DNA of 64,000 nucleotides from Rhodospirillales bacterium. GTDB lineage: Bacteria > Pseudomonadota > Alphaproteobacteria > Rhodospirillales > Casp-alpha2. The notes below the pieces were generated by a model. The model ran no database searches. It had not been told where the DNA came from and saw nothing but the letters and a program-made list of their open reading frames with translations. The stretch lies in assembly GCA_023145215.1 (NCBI GenBank), contig JAGLED010000002.1, positions 22,721 through 86,720 on the forward strand, written 5' to 3'. Shown piece by piece: positions 25,841-36,384 of this stretch; positions within the stretch are counted from its first letter, which is position 1; every line of letters begins with the position of its first letter. A program made the translations under genes and the position numbers.

Positions 25841-26829
25841 GTTTCGTCTTCCGCCTTGATGGCGAGCGCCATGTTGTAGGCGTCACGGCGCGCGATTCCG
25901 GTTTCGGCGGCAATGCGGCTCGCCGCTTCACGGACGCTTTCGGTTCGCAGCAGATCCCGAAGCCGGGCGTCGACGTCGGCGGTATCGGGCGCGCCGTCAT
26001 CGAGAGGGGCACCGACGACCATCGTCACCTCGCCCTTCGGCGGACCGGCGGCCTCGTAGTGTGTTTTCAGGTCTTCGAGAGATCCGTGCCGTGCCTCTTC
26101 GAACATTTTGGTCATTTCACGGAGCACGCAGGCAGGCCGGTCGCCCAAAACGGCAGCCATGTCGGCAAGCGACGACGCCAGGCGTTGCGGCGATTCGAGG
26201 AATACAAGCGACGCATCGACGGATGCAATCTCGCCCAGCCAGGTGCGGCGCTTACCCTGCTTCGGCGGTGGAAAACCGCAGTACATGAAGCGGTCGGTCG
26301 GCAGACCCGCCAGCACCAGCGCGTTGGTGACGGCGGATGGGCCGGGGGCGGCGTGCACCGGAATATTCTCCGCGCGGCATAGTTCCGCCAGCCGGTAGCC
26401 GGGATCGTTGATCATCGGCGTGCCGGCATCCGACACCAGCGCCACGATTTCGCCTGAATTCAAGTGCTCCATGAGCCGTGGACCGGCCTTGACGGCGTTG
26501 TGCTCATGATAGGAAATCAGTTTTCCATGCGTGATCCCGTGCATGTGCAGGAGCTTCCCGGTGACGCGCGTATCTTCACAGGCGATGACGTCGGCGCGGG
26601 TCAGGATATCGAGCGCCCGGAGCGTGATATCGGCGGCGTTGCCGATCGGCGTCGCGACGACGTAAAGGCCATGGGCGAGCCGTTGTTGCGGTTTACTCGC
26701 CTCGGGCAAGCGGCTACCGTCATCACTGTCGCGCCCGGCATCGACTAAACGAGAGGTAGATGTTTCTTCCCCCCGCTTTTCCGCTTTCGCTTGCAAACGC
26801 GCGCCGCGTTTTTTCCCTGATTGCGCCAT
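25837..26829 (-). CDS. rsmI: 16S rRNA (cytidine1402-2'-O)-methyltransferase
   Basis: A protein of up to 330 residues. The RsmI core starts near residue 52 with GLYVVATPIGNAADITLRAL and includes ACEDTRVTGKLL near 83, VSDAGTPMINDPGYRL near 125 and AGPPKGEVTMVVGAP near 260. It methylates the ribose of C1402 in the ribosomal P site. The first 50 residues are a charged, low-complexity extension that reaches 70 bp into the divergent lppC gene. No good later ATG or GTG exists before the core, only a TTG, so the true start is uncertain. Confidence 0.93.
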   Translation of the reverse strand: MAQSGKKRGARLQAKAEKRGEETSTSRLVDAGRDSDDGSRLPEASKPQQRLAHGLYVVATPIGNAADITLRALDILTRADVIACEDTRVTGKLLHMHGITHGKLISYHEHNAVKAGPRLMEHLNSGEIVALVSDAGTPMINDPGYRLAELCRAENIPVHAAPGPSAVTNALVLAGLPTDRFMYCGFPPPKQGKRRTWLGEIASVDASLVFLESPQRLASSLADMAAVLGDRPACVLREMTKMFEEARHGSLEDLKTHYEAAGPPKGEVTMVVGAPLDDGAPDTADVDARLRDLLRTESVREAASRIAAETGIARRDAYNMALAIKAEDET

Positions 26830-28277
26830 TGGTGGCCCTTCTCATTCTCGCCGGCTGCCAGCATTCCGCAATCGGTGGGTCCGAGCAAGGAAAGCCGATG
26901 ATCGCCGGTCCGTCGACGACGGACACCGCCACCGCCGGCGTGCCGCGTTCGCAACAGTTGCCGCCGGTCTCCGGGCCACGTGTGCCGCCTGGGCCGAACC
27001 TGCCGGAGATTCCGCCGACGGCGCCGCGTGCGCGTGCGGGCGAGCCGTTGCCGTCGCTGGCCGAGCTTCTGAACAGGCCGGTCAATCCTAATCAATTGCC
27101 GCCCGAAATCATGACATCGACCGTACCGGTGGCCAGTGCCGATTCGGTGCGCGTTGCCCTTCTGGTGCCGTTGAGCGGCCCCGCGTCCAAAGTCGGACAG
27201 GCGATGCTGAACGCGGCGCAGCTGGCACTGTTCCAGTTCGCGGACGACCGGTTTGAGCTTCTGCCGCACGATACCGGCGGCACCGTCGACGGTGCATTGG
27301 CCGCCGCGCAGCTTGCGATTGGCGATGGGGCGAAGCTGATCATCGGCCCCTTGCTGTCGGCCTCGGTACAGGCCGTCGGGCCGATCGCGCGTGCTGCCAA
27401 CGTGCCGGTGGTCGGATTTTCCAGCGATCGCAACGCCGCCGGTGACGGGGTCTACGTCATGGGGTTCCTCCCCGCCGCGCAGACCGAACGTGTGCTGGGG
27501 TATGCGATTTCACGGGGCCTTGTCCGTTTCGGATTGTTGGCGCCCGACAACGCCTATGGTGCGGCCGTGCTGCAGGCGATGCAGGACGTGACGCTGCGGC
27601 AGGGCGTTCAGGTGACGCGCGCCCGGCTCTATGACCCGAACGCGGAAGACTATACCGATGTGGTCCGGGAAATCTCCGACTTCGACGCTCGCAAGCAGGA
27701 ACTCGAACGTCAGATCGCCGAGCTGAAGCAGCGCGACGATGAAATTTCAAAGAAGACGCTGGAACGGCTGGAGCAATTACAAACCGCAGGCGATCTGCCG
27801 TTCGACGCGCTGATGGTCGCCGACGGCGGCAAGCGGCTGCAACAACTGGCCGCGCTGTTACCGTTTTTCGACGTCGATCCGGCGGTGGTGCAGATACTGG
27901 GGACCGGCCAGTGGGACGTCCCGGGGCTGGGGAACGAGCCGGCCTTGGTCGGCGCGTGGTATGCCGCGCCGGACCCGAGAGCGCGCGTCGACTTCGTCAA
28001 GGAATACACCGCGACATTCGGCGAGACGCCGCCGCGCCTCGCAACGATCGCCTACGATGCGGCGGCGCTTGCCGCGGTGTTGGGCCAGGGCGAGGATGGA
28101 CCGAACTACACCCAGCAGGCGCTCGCCTCGCCGAACGGTTACTGGGGCCGGGACGGGATTTTTCGGTTGATGCCGAGCGGGATCACGGAGCGCGGCCTTG
28201 CCGTGCTCGAGATCACGCGGAAGTCGTCGCGGGTCATCGACCCGGCACCGGAAAGCTTTCAGCCGCGCATCAACTGA
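26760..28277 (+). CDS. Penicillin-binding protein activator LppC/LpoA-like lipoprotein
   Basis: A 505-residue protein. A signal peptide with an LAGC lipobox (Cys33) is followed by a Pro-rich linker to about residue 120, then a type I periplasmic-binding fold (VRVALLVPLSGPASKVGQAM, LIIGPLLSASVQAVGPIA, GFLPAAQTERVLGYAISRG). Within the fold, about residues 305-345 form a charged helical insertion (RKQELERQIAELKQRDDEIS) likely to be a short coiled coil. E. coli LpoA of this family activates PBP1A from the outer membrane; the alphaproteobacterial form lacks the TPR domain and its partner is unproven. The lppC/rsmI divergent pair is common. Confidence 0.88.
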   Translation: MFLPPAFPLSLANARRVFSLIAPLVALLILAGCQHSAIGGSEQGKPMIAGPSTTDTATAGVPRSQQLPPVSGPRVPPGPNLPEIPPTAPRARAGEPLPSLAELLNRPVNPNQLPPEIMTSTVPVASADSVRVALLVPLSGPASKVGQAMLNAAQLALFQFADDRFELLPHDTGGTVDGALAAAQLAIGDGAKLIIGPLLSASVQAVGPIARAANVPVVGFSSDRNAAGDGVYVMGFLPAAQTERVLGYAISRGLVRFGLLAPDNAYGAAVLQAMQDVTLRQGVQVTRARLYDPNAEDYTDVVREISDFDARKQELERQIAELKQRDDEISKKTLERLEQLQTAGDLPFDALMVADGGKRLQQLAALLPFFDVDPAVVQILGTGQWDVPGLGNEPALVGAWYAAPDPRARVDFVKEYTATFGETPPRLATIAYDAAALAAVLGQGEDGPNYTQQALASPNGYWGRDGIFRLMPSGITERGLAVLEITRKSSRVIDPAPESFQPRIN

Positions 28278-28302
28278 CGCCCCGTCCGGGTGATGGCGGA
28301 AT

Positions 28303-29451
28303 TTATGAAAGCAGCATGCCCAGCACCGCGTTGAGCCGTTGACGCCCGGCCGCCGTCGCATAGACCGACGTCGCCGTTCGTGCCATCAAGTCACCATCGA
28401 CCATCCGGGCGAGTGCGTCGGGATCGACCGTGCCGTCGAATGAGATCCCCGCGATCCGACCGAAGCGTTCGATATCGATCCCGTCCACGAGGCGCAGCCC
28501 CATCATCACCAGTTCGCGCGCACGGTCTTCCGCGCTCAACAGGCGGCGCTTTGCCGTGCCGTGACCGTGCTCGCCTGCCAGTTTCAACCAGCGATCCGGG
28601 TTGTGGATTTGATGTGTGCCGTAGAACGCGCCGTCAATCGTGAGCCTGCCATGCGCGCCGGGCCCGATCCCCAGATAATCGCCGCCCCGCCAGCAGGTCA
28701 GATTGTGACGGCTCTCTTCGCCCGGCCGGGCGTGGTTGGAGATTTCATACGCCGGCATCCCGGCGGCGGAGAGGATCTCCTGCGTCGTTTCGAACATATC
28801 GGCCGCGTCGTCGTCGTCCGCGGGGTGGACCCCTTCGCGGAAGAACGGCGTACCGCTCTCGATGGTCAGTTGATAAAGCGACAGGTGCCCGCCGGCTATT
28901 CGGACCGCTCGGTCCAATTCATCGCGCCAATCGGTTGGCGACTGGCCGGGACGGGCATAGATCAGATCGAACGTCACCCGTTCGAAAACGTTAATGGCAT
29001 CCTCAAGAGACGCGATCGCATCCGCCGCCGAATGATCGCGCCCGAGGAACCGTAGCGCATCGTCGTCGAACGACTGAACACCGACCGACAGCCGATTGAC
29101 GCCGGCGTCCTTGAAATCGCGGAGCCGGCGCCGCTCGGAAGACGTGGGGTTGGTCTCGAGTGTGATTTCGATATCGTCGGCGACCGGCCAGTGACGTGCG
29201 ACCGCTTGAACGATCTCGCCCACCGTTTCCGGTTCGATCAGCGACGGCGTGCCGCCCCCGAAATAAAGACTGGTGACGGTCCGCCCTTCGAGTTCGCCGG
29301 CATAGTGTGCGAGTTCGGACAGCAGCGCACCCCGCCAGCGGCTTGCATCGATGTCCGTATCTTTGTGGACGTTGAAATCGCAGTATGGACAAATCCGGCG
29401 GCAGAACGGCCAGTGCACATAAACGCCGAAGCCGGGGTTTTTGCCGCCCAC
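28303..29451 (-). CDS. hemW: Heme chaperone HemW (radical SAM)
   Basis: A 382-residue protein. CRRICPYCDF near residue 18 is the radical SAM C-x3-C-x2-C cluster motif; YFGGGTPSLIEPETV near 65 is the SAM-binding GGGTP motif. HemW binds heme and delivers it to respiratory proteins; older annotation as oxygen-independent coproporphyrinogen oxidase HemN is a common misnomer. The GTG start directly abuts the rdgB stop, so translation is probably coupled. Confidence 0.94.
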   Translation of the reverse strand: MGGKNPGFGVYVHWPFCRRICPYCDFNVHKDTDIDASRWRGALLSELAHYAGELEGRTVTSLYFGGGTPSLIEPETVGEIVQAVARHWPVADDIEITLETNPTSSERRRLRDFKDAGVNRLSVGVQSFDDDALRFLGRDHSAADAIASLEDAINVFERVTFDLIYARPGQSPTDWRDELDRAVRIAGGHLSLYQLTIESGTPFFREGVHPADDDDAADMFETTQEILSAAGMPAYEISNHARPGEESRHNLTCWRGGDYLGIGPGAHGRLTIDGAFYGTHQIHNPDRWLKLAGEHGHGTAKRRLLSAEDRARELVMMGLRLVDGIDIERFGRIAGISFDGTVDPDALARMVDGDLMARTATSVYATAAGRQRLNAVLGMLLS

Positions 29452-30057
29452 TCAGGTGACGTCGCTAAAGCACGCCCGGACCAGCTTGGCGAACGCATCG
29501 GCCCGGTGCGACAGCGCATGTTTCTTGTTGGGTTCCATCTCGCCGAACGTGATCGTCTCACCATCCGCCGTAAAGATCGGGTCGTACCCGAAGCCTTTGT
29601 CGCCGACGGGCGGCCACGTGATTTCACCCTCGACGAGGCCTTCGAACACTTCCGCGTGCCCGTCCGGCCAGGCGAGCGCCAGTGCGCAGACGAATCTGGC
29701 CGAGCGGTCCTCGGCGCCCCGCAACAGTTCCTCGACCTTCTCCATTGCCGCCAGGAAATCCTTCTCCGGTCCGGCCCAGCGCGCCGAATAAATTCCCGGC
29801 GCCCCATCGAGTGCCGTGACGGCCAACCCGGAATCATCTGCAAGGGCGGGAAGTCTGGCGGCTTCGGCGGCGGCGTGCGCCTTCAGAAGCGCGTTCGCGA
29901 CGAACGTGTCGCCGGTCTCTTCGGGTTCGGGCAGATCGAGATCGCCGGCGGAAACGACCTCGACCCCGAACGGCCGCATCAGGTCGCCGATCTCGCGGAC
30001 CTTGCCCGCGTTGTGGCTGGCGATCACCAGTTTCCGTTCATTGAACCGGCGCGCCAT
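29452..30057 (-). CDS. rdgB: XTP/dITP pyrophosphatase (RdgB/HAM1)
   Basis: A 201-residue protein. The HAM1 N-terminus [19 protein letters not shown] with the SHNxGK nucleotide-binding motif, [20 protein letters not shown] near residue 78 with the catalytic Asp pair, and FGYDPIF near 155 are present. It removes XTP and dITP from the nucleotide pool. It lies between rph and hemW in the usual alphaproteobacterial order. Confidence 0.96.
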   Translation of the reverse strand: MARRFNERKLVIASHNAGKVREIGDLMRPFGVEVVSAGDLDLPEPEETGDTFVANALLKAHAAAEAARLPALADDSGLAVTALDGAPGIYSARWAGPEKDFLAAMEKVEELLRGAEDRSARFVCALALAWPDGHAEVFEGLVEGEITWPPVGDKGFGYDPIFTADGETITFGEMEPNKKHALSHRADAFAKLVRACFSDVT

Positions 30058-30067
30058 ACCCGGGCCC

Positions 30068-30784
30068 TCAGAGGCCGAGAGCGGCGTTCTGCGCCACGGT
30101 CAGTTCGGAAACGCCCTTCTTGGCGAGGCCCATCAATTCCATGAAGGTTTCTTCCGAAAACGGATCGGCCTCGGCCGTGCCCTGGATTTCGACGATGCCC
30201 CCCTTGCCTGTGAGGACGAAATTGGCGTCCGCTTCGGCATTGGAATCCTCGTCATAGTCCAGATCGAGGACGCTTTTACCGTCGAAAACCCCGCACGATA
30301 CCGCGGCGACGCTGTCGATAAGGGGAATGCTGTCGATAATCCCCAGCGTCTGGCAGGCCTGGAACGCGCGATAAAGCGCGACGTAAGCGCCGGTGATGGA
30401 CGCCGTCCGCGTGCCGCCGTCCGCCTGTATCACGTCGCAGTCGAGCTTGATCTGCAACTCGCCCATCGCACCCAGATCGGTGACGGCGCGGAGCGAGCGG
30501 CCGATCAGACGCTGGATTTCCTGGGTCCGGCCCGACTGTTTGCCGCGCGCCGCTTCACGGTTGGTGCGCGTGTGCGTGGAACGGGGCAGCATGCCGTACT
30601 CGGCGGTGACCCAGCCTTTGCCGCTGTCGCGCAGCCACGGCGGGACGCGTTGCTCGACGCTGGCGGTGCAAAGCACGTGCGTGTCCCCGAACTTGGCGAG
30701 GCACGATCCCTCGGCGTGTTTGGCGACGTCGATTTCGAGGACGACGGTTCGCATCTGGTCGGTTTCGCGGCCGGACGGGCGCAT
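30068..30784 (-). CDS. rph: Ribonuclease PH
   Basis: A 238-residue phosphorolytic 3'-5' exoribonuclease. [40 protein letters not shown] near residue 30, [20 protein letters not shown] near 75 and [19 protein letters not shown] near 120 are RNase PH signatures; the Gly-Gly-Thr-Arg motif binds phosphate. It trims tRNA 3' ends. It is divergent from hrcA with 154 bp between. Confidence 0.97.
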   Translation of the reverse strand: MRPSGRETDQMRTVVLEIDVAKHAEGSCLAKFGDTHVLCTASVEQRVPPWLRDSGKGWVTAEYGMLPRSTHTRTNREAARGKQSGRTQEIQRLIGRSLRAVTDLGAMGELQIKLDCDVIQADGGTRTASITGAYVALYRAFQACQTLGIIDSIPLIDSVAAVSCGVFDGKSVLDLDYDEDSNAEADANFVLTGKGGIVEIQGTAEADPFSEETFMELMGLAKKGVSELTVAQNAALGL

Positions 30785-30881
30785 ATGAATTCTCCACTGG
30801 CTTCAGATCGACGGCCAAGCTAGCGATTTGGTCCACGGGCGTAAAGGCAGCTTCCGGTCCGGAACACAGGCATGCATTGAG

Positions 30882-30910
30882 TTGACGGCCCGAAAGGCGG
30901 AAACTACATA
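30882..30910 (+). promoter_or_regulatory. Candidate sigma-70 promoter of hrcA-grpE
   Basis: TTGACG (30882-30887), a 17-bp spacer, then TACATA (30905-30910) is a close match to a housekeeping promoter and would start transcription about 20-25 bp before the hrcA GTG. I looked for a CIRCE inverted repeat (TTAGCACTC and its complement) in the 154-bp gap and did not see one. Confidence 0.6.
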
Positions 30911-30938
30911 ACGCCGACTTTCGCACACGGCATGGAAG

Positions 30939-32000
30939 GTGCTGAAACAACAGATGATTGCCGAACTGAACGAGCGTTCGCGGGAGATATTCCGCCTGAT
31001 CGTCGAGGCTTATTGCGACACCGGGGATCCGGTCGGCTCGCGCACCATCGCGCGCCGCATGACCCAGTCGCTCTCGCCGGCGACGATCCGCAACGTGATG
31101 GCCGACCTGGAAGACGCGGGATTGCTGTTTTCGCCGCACACCTCGGCCGGGCGCCTGCCGACCGATGCGGGCCTCAGGTTGTTCGTCGACGGCATCCTCG
31201 AGGTCGGGAATATTTCGGCCGAAGAACGCAAGCAGATCGAAGCGCAGTGCGCCGGCTCGTCCAGGAGTGTCGATCAGGTTCTGGAAGAGGCGACCACCAC
31301 CCTTTCCGGGTTAACGGGCTTTGCGAGCCTAGTGTTCGCGCCCAAGACCGACAGTCCGTTGAAGCACATCGAATTCGTCAGCCTCAGCCCGGGGCGCGGC
31401 CTCGTGGTGCTGGTCACGGAGAGCGGTGTCGTTGAAAACAGATTGATCAGCGTCCCCATGACCTTGCCGCCTTCGGCGCTGGTGCAGGCGACGAACTTCC
31501 TCAGCGCGAGGCTGGTGGGCCGCACCATCAAAGAGGCGCACTCCGAGATCGTCGCCGAACTCGAAAGCCATCAGGCGCAACTCGACGAATTGACCCAGAA
31601 AGTGGTCGAAAGCGGGCTTGCCACCTGGTCCGGCGACGGCAGCGACACGGATGCGTCGGGCACCCTGATCGTGCGTGGTCAAGCCAAGCTGTTGGAGGAT
31701 GTAACGGCGCTGACGGATCTCGAACGTATCCGCTCATTGTTCGAGGCTTTGGAAACGAAAAACGAGATGCTCAAGCTGCTGAGCCTTGCGGATGACGCCG
31801 ATGGAGTCCAAATCTTCATCGGTGCGGACAATAATCTGTTCAACGTTGCCGGGTGTTCGATGATCGTCGGCCCCTACCGCAACGACACCAACCATATCGT
31901 CGGGGCAATCGGTGTGATAGGCCCGACGCGAATGAATTACGCGCGGATCATTCCGATGGTCGATTATACGGCCCGGATGATCGGTGAACGGTTCCGTTAA
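30939..32000 (+). CDS. hrcA: Heat-inducible transcription repressor HrcA
   Basis: A 353-residue repressor. An N-terminal winged HTH (ELNERSREIFRLIVEAYCDT, VGSRTIARRMTQSLSPATIR, SAGRLPTDAGLRLFVD) is followed by a GAF-like effector domain (FASLVFAPKTDSPLKHIEFV) and the ending GPTRMNYARIIPMVDYTARM. HrcA binds CIRCE operators, usually upstream of groESL in alphaproteobacteria. The start is GTG 30939; ATG 30954 is an alternative. grpE follows 16 bp after the stop. Confidence 0.95.
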   Translation: MLKQQMIAELNERSREIFRLIVEAYCDTGDPVGSRTIARRMTQSLSPATIRNVMADLEDAGLLFSPHTSAGRLPTDAGLRLFVDGILEVGNISAEERKQIEAQCAGSSRSVDQVLEEATTTLSGLTGFASLVFAPKTDSPLKHIEFVSLSPGRGLVVLVTESGVVENRLISVPMTLPPSALVQATNFLSARLVGRTIKEAHSEIVAELESHQAQLDELTQKVVESGLATWSGDGSDTDASGTLIVRGQAKLLEDVTALTDLERIRSLFEALETKNEMLKLLSLADDADGVQIFIGADNNLFNVAGCSMIVGPYRNDTNHIVGAIGVIGPTRMNYARIIPMVDYTARMIGERFR

Positions 32001-32016
32001 GAACGTTAGGAAGACG

Positions 32017-32775
32017 ATGCAAAGCCAGGAAAAAGCAGACATGCCGGCAGAAGAAGAAAAACCCGAGGACGCCGCCGCCGAGGCGACGCCGGAAACCGAG
32101 GCTGCCACTGAGCCCGCAGCGGCACAGGCCGAAGGCCGCGCCGACGCCACGGGTGACGAGGAAGACCCGGAAGGTGCCGTATCAGAATTGGAAGCCGAGC
32201 TCGCCGATACCAAGGACAAGCTCTTGCGCGCGCTGGCCGAGGCCGAAAACGTCCGCCGCCGTGCATCGCGCGACGTCGAGAACGCGTCCAGGCGCGCGAT
32301 CGCCGGGTTCGCCCGCGAGATGGTCGTCGTCGCGGATAACCTGAGCCGCGCGCTCGGCGCCGTCGACAAGGACAAGCTCGGCGACAACGACGCGGTGAAA
32401 AGCTTGCTGCAGGGCGTGGAAATGACCGAGCGCGAGATGCAGCACGCGTTTTCCCGGAACGGTATTAAACGCCTCGATCCGCTGGGCGAGAAATTCGACC
32501 CGCAGCTTCACGAGGCGATGTTCGAGTACGAAGACCCGTCGAAGCCCGCCGGCAGCATCGGCCAGGTGCTGGAAGTGGGTTATACCCTCAACGATCAGCC
32601 GCTGCGCCCGGCCAAGGTCGGCGTCACCAAGGGTGGCGAAAAGCAGGGCCCGGCACCGACGCCGTCGCAGCAGACGCTGGACGAGGCGGCTGGCGAAAAG
32701 CCGTCTTCGGGCGGCGGCAAGGGCTACGAGGACGAGAAGAAACCGTCCGGGACCAATCTGGACGAGGAATTGTAA
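32017..32775 (+). CDS. grpE: Nucleotide exchange factor GrpE
   Basis: A 252-residue protein. A long acidic Ala/Glu-rich N-terminal tail (to about residue 55) precedes the coiled-coil (ELEAELADTKDKLLRALAEA) and the GrpE core (NVRRRASRDVENASRRAIAG, REMQHAFSRNGIKRLDPLGE, QVLEVGYTLNDQPLRPAKVG). It dissociates ADP from DnaK. The C-terminal 45 residues are an extra Gly/Lys/Pro-rich tail. The start at 32017 has AGGA 6 bp upstream; an in-frame start at 31984 lies inside hrcA. Confidence 0.95.
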   Translation: MQSQEKADMPAEEEKPEDAAAEATPETEAATEPAAAQAEGRADATGDEEDPEGAVSELEAELADTKDKLLRALAEAENVRRRASRDVENASRRAIAGFAREMVVVADNLSRALGAVDKDKLGDNDAVKSLLQGVEMTEREMQHAFSRNGIKRLDPLGEKFDPQLHEAMFEYEDPSKPAGSIGQVLEVGYTLNDQPLRPAKVGVTKGGEKQGPAPTPSQQTLDEAAGEKPSSGGGKGYEDEKKPSGTNLDEEL

Positions 32776-32840
32776 GGGGAAAGTCCCCAAAATTATTGTT
32801 GGGAAAGCGTTGCAGCCCCGGAAAACCGGGCTTATATCCC
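32776..32840 (+). promoter_or_regulatory. Candidate sigma-32 promoter and small hairpins upstream of dnaK
   Basis: GTTG (32809-32812), 18 bp, then CTTATAT (32831-32837) resembles the alphaproteobacterial RpoH consensus CTTG-N17/18-CYTATNT, with one mismatch. The spacer contains a perfect hairpin CCCGG-AAAA-CCGGG (32817-32830). Directly after the grpE stop, GGGGA-AAG-TCCCC (32776-32788) followed by an A/T-rich stretch may attenuate readthrough from hrcA-grpE. Together they would let dnaK be driven by heat shock independently of grpE. Confidence 0.45.
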
Positions 32841-32855
32841 AACCAAATCCAAGAA

Positions 32856-32874
32856 GCCGCCGGATTTCGGCGGC
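32856..32874 (+). promoter_or_regulatory. Perfect 7-bp hairpin in the dnaK leader
   Basis: GCCGCCG (32856-32862), loop GATTT, CGGCGGC (32868-32874). It lies downstream of the candidate promoter, about 80 bp before the dnaK ATG, and has no T run, so it is not a classical terminator. It may stabilise the leader or act in temperature sensing; neither can be told from sequence. Confidence 0.4.
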
Positions 32875-32953
32875 AGGATCTAAACCCGAGGGGTCGTTTC
32901 GGGCGCTTGCAAAGGCCGGAAACGACAGCCGTAGAAAGAGAGGTTAGTTAGTC

Positions 32954-34885
<1,932 letters not shown>

Positions 34886-34901
34886 CACCGTTCTCCGGCA
34901 A

Positions 34902-34927
34902 GGGCGGTCCGTGAATACGGACCGTCC
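34902..34927 (+). promoter_or_regulatory. Strong intercistronic hairpin between dnaK and dnaJ
   Basis: GGGCGGTCCGT (34902-34912), loop GAAT, ACGGACCGTCC (34917-34927): an 11-bp stem with a single G-U pair when transcribed. No T tract follows. It begins 17 bp after the dnaK stop and ends 32 bp before the dnaJ ATG. An RNA-stability or processing element that lowers dnaJ relative to dnaK is the simplest reading. Confidence 0.6.
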
Positions 34928-34959
34928 GCCGGCGGATCGCTTCGGGGGTATCGGTCACG

Positions 34960-36102
34960 ATGGCTAAACAGGATTATTACGAGAGCCTCGGGGTTTCCCG
35001 GGACGCGGATGCGGCAGAGCTGAAAAAGGCTTACCGCAAGCTCGCCATGCAGTATCACCCGGATCGCAATCCGGACGATGCCGAGGCGGAGAAGCGTTTC
35101 AAGGAAGTCAACGAGGCTTACGAGGTTCTGAAGGACGCCGAAAAGCGTGCGGCTTACGACCGCTTCGGCCATGCCGCGTTCGAAGGCGGCGGGCCAGGTC
35201 CGGGTGCCGGGGGCGGCTTCGGGGCCGGCGGTTTCGCCGACATTTTCGAAGAGATGTTCGGCGACTTCATGGGCGGCGGCCGTGGTGGTGGACAACGCGC
35301 CAACGCGGGTCGTGGATCCGATCTCCGCTACAATATGGAAATCACGCTCGAGGACGCGTTCAACGGTCTCAAGACCGATATCCGCGTCCCGACGTCGGTG
35401 GTCTGCGACGACTGCGACGGTACGGGTGGCAAGGACGGCGCAGCGCCGGTCGCTTGCGGCAGTTGCGGTGGCGCGGGACGTGTTCGCTCGCAATCCGGTT
35501 TCTTCACTGTCGAGCGCACGTGTCCGACCTGTCAGGGCACCGGCCAGGCGATCGAGGATCCGTGCCGGGGTTGTTCGGGCACCGGGCGCAAACAGAGAGA
35601 AAAGACGCTCGCGGTCAATATCCCGGCAGGGGTCGAGGACGGTACGCGCATCCGCCTTGCGGGTGAAGGCGAGGCCGGGCTTCGTGGCGCGCCGGCGGGC
35701 GATCTGTACATCTTCTTGGGGATCCGGCCGCACCGGTTCTTCCGTCGCGACGGCGCCGACATTCACGTCCGCGTTCCCGTCCCGATGGCGACGGCGACGC
35801 TCGGCGGGCAGATCGAGGTCCCGACGGTCGAGGGCAAGCTTCTCCGCGTCACCATCCCCGAAGGGACGCCGACCGGTCACCAGCTCAGATTGCGCGGCAA
35901 GGGCATGAAGGTCATGCGCTCCGAAGCGCGCGGCGACATGTTCGTGCAGATCTTCGTCGAGACGCCGGTCAACCTGACCAAGAAGCAGAAAGAACTTCTG
36001 AAGGAGTTCGCCGGCGACGAGAAGCAGACCAAGAAGCAAAGCCCGGAAAGCTCCGGTTTCCTGGATAAAGTCAAAGAGCTCTGGGAAGACCTCAGGGACT
36101 GA
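34960..36102 (+). CDS. dnaJ: Chaperone protein DnaJ
   Basis: A 380-residue type I J-protein. The J domain (residues 1-70) has the HPD loop in [11 protein letters not shown] Gly/Phe-rich linker covers about 75-120. Four CxxCxGxG zinc motifs follow: [30 protein letters not shown] and [10 protein letters not shown] (about residues 149-215). The C-terminal substrate domain has [20 protein letters not shown]. It stimulates DnaK ATPase and delivers substrates. Confidence 0.98.
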   Translation: MAKQDYYESLGVSRDADAAELKKAYRKLAMQYHPDRNPDDAEAEKRFKEVNEAYEVLKDAEKRAAYDRFGHAAFEGGGPGPGAGGGFGAGGFADIFEEMFGDFMGGGRGGGQRANAGRGSDLRYNMEITLEDAFNGLKTDIRVPTSVVCDDCDGTGGKDGAAPVACGSCGGAGRVRSQSGFFTVERTCPTCQGTGQAIEDPCRGCSGTGRKQREKTLAVNIPAGVEDGTRIRLAGEGEAGLRGAPAGDLYIFLGIRPHRFFRRDGADIHVRVPVPMATATLGGQIEVPTVEGKLLRVTIPEGTPTGHQLRLRGKGMKVMRSEARGDMFVQIFVETPVNLTKKQKELLKEFAGDEKQTKKQSPESSGFLDKVKELWEDLRD

Positions 36103-36384
36103 CGTTTGCGCCCCTACAACGGTGATCCTGAACTTGATTCATGATCTCGTTGATTGATTTCCTGCCGTCATCCCCGCTTTAATCTAGTTCCGGACCCCGG
36201 CCTTCGCCGGGGTGGAAACGTGATCTGACAAGCATGTCATTCCGGCGCAGGGCGGAATCCAATGCGACCGCGCAGTCAATGGGATTGCGTCGGCGCTGAA
36301 TTAAGTCTCGGGAATACGATGATGTTTGTTGTTCATGCGTCTTTCCCTATAGTGCGGCTCCGGAACTTGACGGAGAGTTGAGCC
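36103..36384. repeat. Intergenic region with REP-like palindromes between dnaJ and dapB
   Basis: This 282-bp gap carries a perfect 8-bp hairpin ACCCCGGC-CTTC-GCCGGGGT (36194-36213) and a second palindrome ATTCCG (36239-36244) / CGGAAT (36253-36258). Around them are GTCATCCCCGC (about 36168) and GTCATTCCGG (about 36236), phrases typical of dispersed palindromic elements of alphaproteobacterial genomes. The first hairpin could also end dnaK-dnaJ transcription. The dapB promoter probably lies at the right end. Confidence 0.5.

Noticed and set aside
28303..29451. Oxygen-independent coproporphyrinogen oxidase (HemN)
   Set aside because: Gene order with rdgB-rph and the CxxxCxxC layout with a short protein favour HemW, the heme chaperone.
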